From the NCBI GenBank assembly GCA_947452965.1, contig CANGEW010000014.1, positions 1 through 51,680 of the forward strand: a DNA stretch of 51,680 nt. Reading direction: 5' to 3'. The DNA comes from Chitinophagaceae bacterium (GTDB lineage: Bacteria; Bacteroidota; Bacteroidia; Chitinophagales; Chitinophagaceae). Below, one piece after another: positions 46,038 through 51,680 of this stretch (position 1 is its first letter; each line of letters begins with the position of its first letter). The notes under the pieces were generated by a model that saw only the letters and a program-made list of their open reading frames with translations, searched no databases and was not told the DNA's origin. The position numbers and the translations under genes are program-made.

Positions 46038-46778
46038 ATGAAATTGATAAAAAATATATTTGCGAGATGCTGGGCCTTATGGGGATTAATTTCCTTTGTA
46101 GCAACCTTTATTCTTGCCTACCTGCCTTTTTTAATTTGTTTTTTTATCAAAGATGAAAGAAAAAGTCAAGTATATTTCAAAACCATCAGTGCTTATTGGA
46201 TGAAAGCCTGGCTACTCTTAATTGGTTGTAGAATTAAAATTCATGGAATTGAAAATTTTCAACCCGAAAAAAATTATGTTGTCATTTTCAATCATAATGC
46301 GTTACTAGACATTCCTCTTTCCTCTCCATTTCTTCCAGGTGTAAATAAAACAATAGCCAAATCATCCTTTGCAAAAATCCCAATTTTTGGCCTTTACTAT
46401 GCTAAAGGATCTGTTTTAGTGGATAGAAAGAATAACGCAAGTAGAGCAAAAAGTTTTGAAGACATGAAAGCAACACTCAAGAAAGGGTTTCATATGTGTA
46501 TCTATCCTGAAGGCACTAGAAATAGAACAAATGAAATTATAAAACCTTTTTTTGATGGCGCATTTAAATTGGCAATTGATACAAATAAAGAAATCATCCC
46601 TTGCATCATAAAAGGAACTAAAATTGCTATGCCCATTGAAAAGAAATTTTATCTTATGCCGGCAACACTGGAGTTGTATTTTCTCAATCCTGTTTCTCCG
46701 GAAAATACGACCGTAAAAGAATTAAACACTAAACTATACAATATCATGAAACAGAATTGTATTGAAAAAGAAATATAA
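46038..46778 (+). CDS. 1-acyl-sn-glycerol-3-phosphate acyltransferase (PlsC family)
   Basis: A 246-residue inner-membrane acyltransferase with an N-terminal hydrophobic hairpin (about 13-38). The catalytic motif HxxxxD is in FNHNALLDIPL, and the phosphate-binding YPEGTRNR lies about 80 residues later. It should make phosphatidic acid or act on a related lysophospholipid. The start at 46038 (MKLIKNIFARCW) is preferred: the frame from 45987 would overlap ung by 29 bases. The 3' end converges with lptD, 5 bases apart. Confidence 0.88.
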   Translation: MKLIKNIFARCWALWGLISFVATFILAYLPFLICFFIKDERKSQVYFKTISAYWMKAWLLLIGCRIKIHGIENFQPEKNYVVIFNHNALLDIPLSSPFLPGVNKTIAKSSFAKIPIFGLYYAKGSVLVDRKNNASRAKSFEDMKATLKKGFHMCIYPEGTRNRTNEIIKPFFDGAFKLAIDTNKEIIPCIIKGTKIAMPIEKKFYLMPATLELYFLNPVSPENTTVKELNTKLYNIMKQNCIEKEI

Positions 46779-46783
46779 CTTAA

Positions 46784-49495
46784 TTAAAGCTCATAAAAAT
46801 AACGAGTTCTATTTACTTTAATATCTCTTAATAACGCTGATTTAGGGGAAATATTAATTGTAAAAAACTTATACCTTCCTACTGGCGACATAGTAAGATT
46901 CATTTGCCAACAATGCAGATCTCTCGAAATATTAATTGAAACCATACCCAATTCCTTTGTGGTAATATTATAGGAGCCAGACATACCAAATTTCCATTTT
47001 GAAGTAAGGTTAAAGTTGCCATTAAAGTTAATATCCTGACCAATCCTTGAATCAAAAGAACCAGGATTCGCATAAGATGGATAATTTGTATATCTTAATG
47101 AATAAGCAAAATCAAGATCCCACGGACTATTAAAATCAACAAATTCATTAGGATTGTTATTGATATAAGTTGCTTCTCTTTGATAATCTTGTAATGAATT
47201 GTTGTTTTGAATATTATTTTTTGATGGTTGAGAAGTAGACGTTGAATTCTTTTTATCACCTCCAGAGAATCTACTTTGTAATGAAATGCCTGCACTCATC
47301 AATTTACCTAACGTTGCTATTTCTTTTGTCCAAATTAAATTCTTGGTTCTCCTGCCTGATTCATTATAAATATAAGGATCAAATTGTGCATTTGCAGTAA
47401 TGTTAATCTTATCCAACAAGTTGGTTCTGGCAGACATTGTCAGATTACTTAAATTAAATGAATCTACTAAAAAGTTGTAGCTCCCATTTATACTAAATCC
47501 ATCCAAGAGAGAAACTTTCTTACTGGCACCATTAGAAGTATCTTTTGAATTTTTAATTTTCATTTGAAGGATATTATCCAGTCCGAAATTCAATCCGGCA
47601 AATCTCACATCAGAAAATGCACCATATACACTTCTTTCATAATAGCTGTATTTTGATGTATTGCCGCTACTATCAATTTGAGTTTCATAATAACTCGCTG
47701 CATTAAAATTTGGCTTATAATTGATAGAAATAGACGGACGTATCTCATGTCGGATAGCCTGAATGCTGCTATTTTTTCTGAACCCAAACATTCCAAATAT
47801 TCTTGTTGATGCACTAATACCAAAAGACATATCCCTTGCGGTATATAATCCTCTTGTTATCACCGTATCCAATTTCTTTTCGCTGCCATTCCATACTCTC
47901 TCAAATTTTTCCTGATACCATTTTTCTTGATAAGTAACAGAAGGAGCGATTTGTATAGGACCCAGAGAAGGAAGAGATAAACTAATAGGAATGTTATGAC
48001 TCGCCCCCCATTTTAAATTTTCACTCATTTGTGATCCAATGTTTCCAAGTGTATCATAGAATGAACTCGTACTTCTGGCCGATGTATTGAGTGCAATTCC
48101 AATATTTTCGTACCATTTATATGCTCCTATTGGCTCTTCTCTTCTGAATGGATAGATTGTATTCACATTAAATGAAAGATCAGGGAAGAAAATATTAATC
48201 TGTTTTTGAGTGTTGTTTTGATTATGATTTGCACTAACTGACAAATTAAAAGGACGATCTTTCCAAACTTTCGAATAAGTTATTGAAGAACTCATTTGAT
48301 TTTGAAAATTTCTGGTAGGATTATTAGGTACATATGAATTAAAGCTTGTACTGCCGGCATTTACATTCGCGCTAAAAGTTACGCCTGGTCTAGCTTTTGT
48401 ATCTGCACTATGTGACCATCTAAAATTATAAGTATTTGACACAGAATAATTTGGATCCTCTTCAAAACCATTTTTAAAATGCTGAATATCGATTCCAAAA
48501 CTTCCCTGATATCGATATCTTTTATAATAACGTGGACTTATATTTAAAGTCCAACTTCCATATGAATAGAGCGTCCCTCTAAAAACTGCATCCCAATAGG
48601 GACTAAAGATTTTATAATAGCCTAATCCTTCCAATGCCAATCCAAGTTGATCATTAGCTGTAAAATTAGGAGCTATTAACCCTGAATGAAAACCAGGCTG
48701 AATGGGAAAAATTCCAAATGGTAATATCAAGGGTATAGGCACCCCTTCAAATTCTGGATGTACAGGACCAGTAAATGCCATTTTTTTATTGATCAGTTTT
48801 ACTTTATTACTCACAAATGCAAAGTGAGGCGTATCTAAATTGCAAGTGGTAAATCTACCTTTCAATGCATAAAAAACACTAGAGTCTATCTTCTTTAATT
48901 TTTCACCATAAATAAATAATTCATCTTGTTGTGTATACGTCCCTTTTGTAATTCCCTTCCCATTTTTCATGTTGAACTGCACGGAATCACTAATAGATTT
49001 GAAATCATTTTGAGAATATGTAGGATATGCAATTACCTTACCTAATGAGTCTTTTTGTAGAAAAGCAGCTACTAAACTATTATTCTGGTCGAACTGAATG
49101 AAAGGAGCTGCCAGCTCATTATTTAGGTAATTAATTTTTGACTTTTTCCCGTATAACAATATTAATTTTTCTGGTATATTTACGATTAAAGAATCATCTG
49201 CCATATAACTAACCGACCCAGAAAGAGTATCTTTTGAAATATTAAATTGTAAGGAATCGGTTTTTATCGTGTCTTTTAGATTTCCATTATTTTGAATTGA
49301 TAGCTCAAGGGTATCTTTAGTGGTGTCTTTTTTTTGTGGAATTAATAATTTAGGTACGGTATCGTTGATATTATTTATTTCATAAAAAAACCTATTACTA
49401 GAAAAGGCCTCAAAGCAAAATAACATTACTACAAAACTCAATGACAAGAGCCAAGAAAATATATATTTTGCCTTACCTTTGTTAATGTGATTCAT
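46784..49495 (-). CDS. lptD: LptD-like LPS-assembly outer-membrane protein
   Basis: A 903-residue protein. A signal-anchor N-terminus is followed by an OstA-like periplasmic beta-jellyroll (about 100-235) with DSVQFNMKNGKGITKGTYTQQ and LKGRFTTCNLDTPHFAFVSN. A long barrel starts around PIPLILPFGIFPIQPGFHSGLIAPNF and ends with an aromatic strand, TRYFYEL. This order fits the Bacteroidota putative LptD, which inserts LPS in the outer leaflet; only one or two Cys are visible, so the disulfides of E. coli LptD are absent. A TAATTTTG box lies at 49514-49507, 12 bases before the ATG. It links with lpxK in LPS work and is divergent from the amidase-mlaD pair. Confidence 0.85.
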   Translation of the reverse strand: MNHINKGKAKYIFSWLLSLSFVVMLFCFEAFSSNRFFYEINNINDTVPKLLIPQKKDTTKDTLELSIQNNGNLKDTIKTDSLQFNISKDTLSGSVSYMADDSLIVNIPEKLILLYGKKSKINYLNNELAAPFIQFDQNNSLVAAFLQKDSLGKVIAYPTYSQNDFKSISDSVQFNMKNGKGITKGTYTQQDELFIYGEKLKKIDSSVFYALKGRFTTCNLDTPHFAFVSNKVKLINKKMAFTGPVHPEFEGVPIPLILPFGIFPIQPGFHSGLIAPNFTANDQLGLALEGLGYYKIFSPYWDAVFRGTLYSYGSWTLNISPRYYKRYRYQGSFGIDIQHFKNGFEEDPNYSVSNTYNFRWSHSADTKARPGVTFSANVNAGSTSFNSYVPNNPTRNFQNQMSSSITYSKVWKDRPFNLSVSANHNQNNTQKQINIFFPDLSFNVNTIYPFRREEPIGAYKWYENIGIALNTSARSTSSFYDTLGNIGSQMSENLKWGASHNIPISLSLPSLGPIQIAPSVTYQEKWYQEKFERVWNGSEKKLDTVITRGLYTARDMSFGISASTRIFGMFGFRKNSSIQAIRHEIRPSISINYKPNFNAASYYETQIDSSGNTSKYSYYERSVYGAFSDVRFAGLNFGLDNILQMKIKNSKDTSNGASKKVSLLDGFSINGSYNFLVDSFNLSNLTMSARTNLLDKINITANAQFDPYIYNESGRRTKNLIWTKEIATLGKLMSAGISLQSRFSGGDKKNSTSTSQPSKNNIQNNNSLQDYQREATYINNNPNEFVDFNSPWDLDFAYSLRYTNYPSYANPGSFDSRIGQDINFNGNFNLTSKWKFGMSGSYNITTKELGMVSINISRDLHCWQMNLTMSPVGRYKFFTINISPKSALLRDIKVNRTRYFYEL

Positions 49496-49585
49496 AGTTG
49501 TAATTGCAAAATTAACTATTATACCATTTCCAATTGTGAATTAATTATTTAATGCATAATACCTAATAAAAAACCATACTTTAGA

Positions 49586-50557
49586 ATGAAACATCATAGC
49601 TTTCGCAGATGGAGTTTGCTATCCCTTTTGTTTTGTTGTTTTTCAGGCACATTTGCTCAGCCAGTAAAAAAACTCAGAACTATTGTTGTGGATGCCGGAC
49701 ATGGTGGAACAGACTTTGGAGCCGTAGGACAATATGAGCATTCTTTAAGGTCTAACGAAAAGGACGTAACATTAGCCATTTCATTAAAATTAGTAACTAA
49801 ATTAAAACAGGCACTGCCTGAATTAAATATCATTCCTACAAGAACAACCGATATCTATCAGGATCCCAGACAAAAAGCAAATATCGCTAATGAAAACAAA
49901 GGCGATTTATTCATTTGTATTCATGCTGATTCAGGCCCCCTTCAAACAGGTCGACGTCAAACAGGAACCAGAACAGTTACCAGATATAAAGTAACCTACA
50001 AAGGAAAGGGAAGAAAAAAGAAAAAAATATCAAAACCTTACGAGGCAGTCGAGCCTGTTTACGAATATTATAAACTGCCCTTAACAAGAAGCGGAACCAG
50101 TGTTTGGATATTCGCAGCTCACAAAACCAGTGACAAGTTAAAAGCTATCATGAATGAATCCGGACAAAATGAAACCGATTTTGAAATAGAATCTGGCAGT
50201 GATTCTGCTTTTAATAGCTTTGATTTTAATTCACCAGAAGGAAGAGCTATCGCTCAGGTTTATGCGAAACGTTATCAAGAAAAAAGCGATCGTTTAGCCA
50301 CAATGGTGAATGATGAAATTGAAAAAACAAACAGAGCTGCATTAGGAGTTAACCAACGCCAAAAAGGAATTTGGGTATTACAAGCTACTAATATGCCTGC
50401 CATTTTGATTGAAACAGGATTTATCAATAACCCGCAAGATGAAGCCTACTTGAATAGTGAAGAAGGGCAAGACGAATTAGCCAATAGCATCACTCAAGCA
50501 GTTTTGAAATATAAAACCCAATTAGAAAGTATCAATCACACTACAAATAGTCATTAG
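49586..50557 (+). CDS. N-acetylmuramoyl-L-alanine amidase (Amidase_3)
   Basis: A 323-residue secreted zinc amidase with a signal peptide ending near GTFAQP. Zinc and catalytic residues are His39 in VVDAGHGGTDFG, Glu58 in SNEKDVTLAISLK, His113 in CIHADSG and Glu276 in ILIETGFINNPQDE. Between His113 and the conserved AAHKTSDK there is a long insert (about 119-175) that includes a very basic stretch KGKGRKKKKISK (139-150). The enzyme cleaves the amide bond between MurNAc and the stem peptide. It is divergent from lptD and 33 bases upstream of mlaD. Confidence 0.92.
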   Translation: MKHHSFRRWSLLSLLFCCFSGTFAQPVKKLRTIVVDAGHGGTDFGAVGQYEHSLRSNEKDVTLAISLKLVTKLKQALPELNIIPTRTTDIYQDPRQKANIANENKGDLFICIHADSGPLQTGRRQTGTRTVTRYKVTYKGKGRKKKKISKPYEAVEPVYEYYKLPLTRSGTSVWIFAAHKTSDKLKAIMNESGQNETDFEIESGSDSAFNSFDFNSPEGRAIAQVYAKRYQEKSDRLATMVNDEIEKTNRAALGVNQRQKGIWVLQATNMPAILIETGFINNPQDEAYLNSEEGQDELANSITQAVLKYKTQLESINHTTNSH

Positions 50558-50590
50558 ACTTTTTTAACAGTAGACCAAAAATTAGATAAA

Positions 50591-51601
50591 GTGAAAACAA
50601 GAAATGAGACGAAAGTTGGAATATTAGCAGTAGCATCCATAACAATGTTAATTTTTGGATTTTACTTCTTAAAAGGCAAATCAATTTTTGGTGATAAAAT
50701 GACTCTTTATGCGAAGTATGCAAATGTAGCCGGACTTACTAGATCCTGTCCCGTTATCATTAATGGTTTACAGGTAGGTAATGTAAGTGAAATCATTAAT
50801 TCCTCAGATATGAGGTCATTTGTTGTAAAGCTTACAATCAATCAGAAAATCAATATCCCTAATAATTCAGTTGCTAATATTGAACCGAGTCCACTTACCT
50901 CTTCAAAATTAGAAATCCAATTAGGTAATAGTAATATCCCATTGAAAGAAAATGACACCATTACATCTTTACCAAATCAAGGCATCATTGATAATTTGAT
51001 GCAAAAAGTAGACCCCGTAATAGAAGTAGTAAAAACGACCATTAGTTCGCTCGACACAATCTTAGCATCTGTAAATCATATTTTAAATACTAGCTCTCAA
51101 ACAAACATTAATTCAACACTTGACAACCTCAATAAATTATCTGCTTCCTTGTTAACATCTAGCCTCTCTTTACAAAAGATGTTAAATAATCAGAATGGCG
51201 TGGTTACCAATACTTTAAATAATCTCAATTCCTTCTCAAAAAACTTATCAAATAATAATACCAAAGTAAGTAGTGTATTAGATAATTTGGATAAAACAAC
51301 CTCAAAACTTTCTGAACTACAATTACAGAAAACCATTAATAATATAGACAGTGCCGTTCAAGCTTTACATCTTGCAGTAAATAAGATGAATACAGGTGAT
51401 GGCACATTAGGATTGTTATTAAATGATAAAACACTTTATAAGAATCTCACCTCTACTACTAACAAATTAAATACACTTATAGACGATGTAAGAGTTCACC
51501 CCAAGAGATATGTTTCTTTTTCCTTGATTGGCGGCAAATCAACCTCTCGTCCATTAAATACTCCTTTACCAGATACTGTAAACGCGCCTTATCAAAAATA
51601 A
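50591..51601 (+). CDS. MlaD/MCE family lipid-transport protein
   Basis: A 336-residue protein with an N-terminal membrane anchor (about 10-28) and an MCE domain (about 38-118) with YAKYANVAGLTRSCPVIINGLQVGNV. A long predicted coiled-coil of Leu/Asn/Ser repeats follows (about 145-300, such as SALDNLNKL-type units). It would bind phospholipids in the periplasm as the substrate-binding part of an MCE transporter. The start is GTG at 50591. Its ATPase and permease partners (MlaF/MlaE) are not in this window. The pairing with an amidase is common in Bacteroidota. Confidence 0.9.
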   Translation: MKTRNETKVGILAVASITMLIFGFYFLKGKSIFGDKMTLYAKYANVAGLTRSCPVIINGLQVGNVSEIINSSDMRSFVVKLTINQKINIPNNSVANIEPSPLTSSKLEIQLGNSNIPLKENDTITSLPNQGIIDNLMQKVDPVIEVVKTTISSLDTILASVNHILNTSSQTNINSTLDNLNKLSASLLTSSLSLQKMLNNQNGVVTNTLNNLNSFSKNLSNNNTKVSSVLDNLDKTTSKLSELQLQKTINNIDSAVQALHLAVNKMNTGDGTLGLLLNDKTLYKNLTSTTNKLNTLIDDVRVHPKRYVSFSLIGGKSTSRPLNTPLPDTVNAPYQK

Positions 51602-51680
51602 AATAATTAAAAATCAGCACAGATCTAAACCCATGATAAAAAATTGAAAAAAAGCAAACATATACCATTTTTTATAGTGC

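Overview
This is an AT-rich, gene-dense chromosomal segment from a member of the Bacteroidota, most likely a Chitinophagaceae-type organism. Several things support this: the gene families (type III glutamine synthetase, DUF3822 next to RsmD, a GlmU-like NTP_transf_4 protein next to type B L31, a Bacteroidota-type arginine decarboxylase, an LptD-like protein divergent from an amidase/MlaD pair, TonB receptors with carboxypeptidase-like N-terminal domains), Bacteroidota-style promoter boxes (TAnnTTTG, in the best case with TTG 19 bases upstream), the near absence of Shine-Dalgarno sequences, and several TTG and GTG starts. I see no tRNA, rRNA, CRISPR array, transposase, integrase or prophage gene. 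The window looks like core chromosome with a few lineage-specific genes.

Layout. 1-4.1 kb (minus): a TonB-dependent outer-membrane receptor cut by the window edge, then the operon DUF3822-rsmD-lpxK. 4.1-7.1 kb (plus): MATE exporter, HAD-IIIA phosphatase and a secreted protein. 7.1-12.7 kb (minus): lepA, then an operon read GlmU-like, tpiA, flippase, NlpC/P60 lipoprotein. 12.8-17.6 kb (minus): rpmE2 with its own promoter, leader hairpin and terminator; brxA-lgt-yajQ; speA; rpmI-rplT with a strong promoter and terminator. 17.6-18.0 kb: the only long intergenic gap. 18.0-22.4 kb (minus): a 7-TM protein, rluF, and thrS-infC closed by a terminator. The usual thrS-infC-rpmI-rplT cluster is therefore split. 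22.5-31.6 kb: mixed accessory genes, including two secreted proteins, a DUF1648 protein, a DUF3347-TonB receptor pair divergent from a CrtA-like oxygenase, arginase, a nucleotidyltransferase and an ACC-deaminase-like enzyme. 31.7-41.0 kb: housekeeping genes lipB, an RluA-family synthase, def, ruvX, a UbiA-family prenyltransferase, a SpoU methyltransferase, pyrG and purL. 41.1-46.8 kb (plus): a polytopic membrane protein, glnA (type III), a small LTxxQ-like secreted protein, ung and plsC. 46.8-51.6 kb: an LptD-like protein (minus) divergent from amidase-mlaD (plus).

How the genes work together. A clear theme is building the cell envelope: lpxK, lptD, lgt, mlaD, plsC, amidase, flippase and NlpC/P60. 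A second is translation: L31, L35, L20, IF-3, ThrRS, LepA, RsmD, RluF, an RluA-family enzyme, Def and a SpoU enzyme. Nitrogen and arginine metabolism are represented by glnA, speA and rocF.

I found no clearly new multi-gene system. The most interesting spots are the DUF3347/TonB receptor pair beside a CrtA-like gene, a palindrome inside the glnA promoter spacer, structured leaders before rpmI and rpmE2, and an RsmD with GPPY in place of the usual (N/D)PPY motif.
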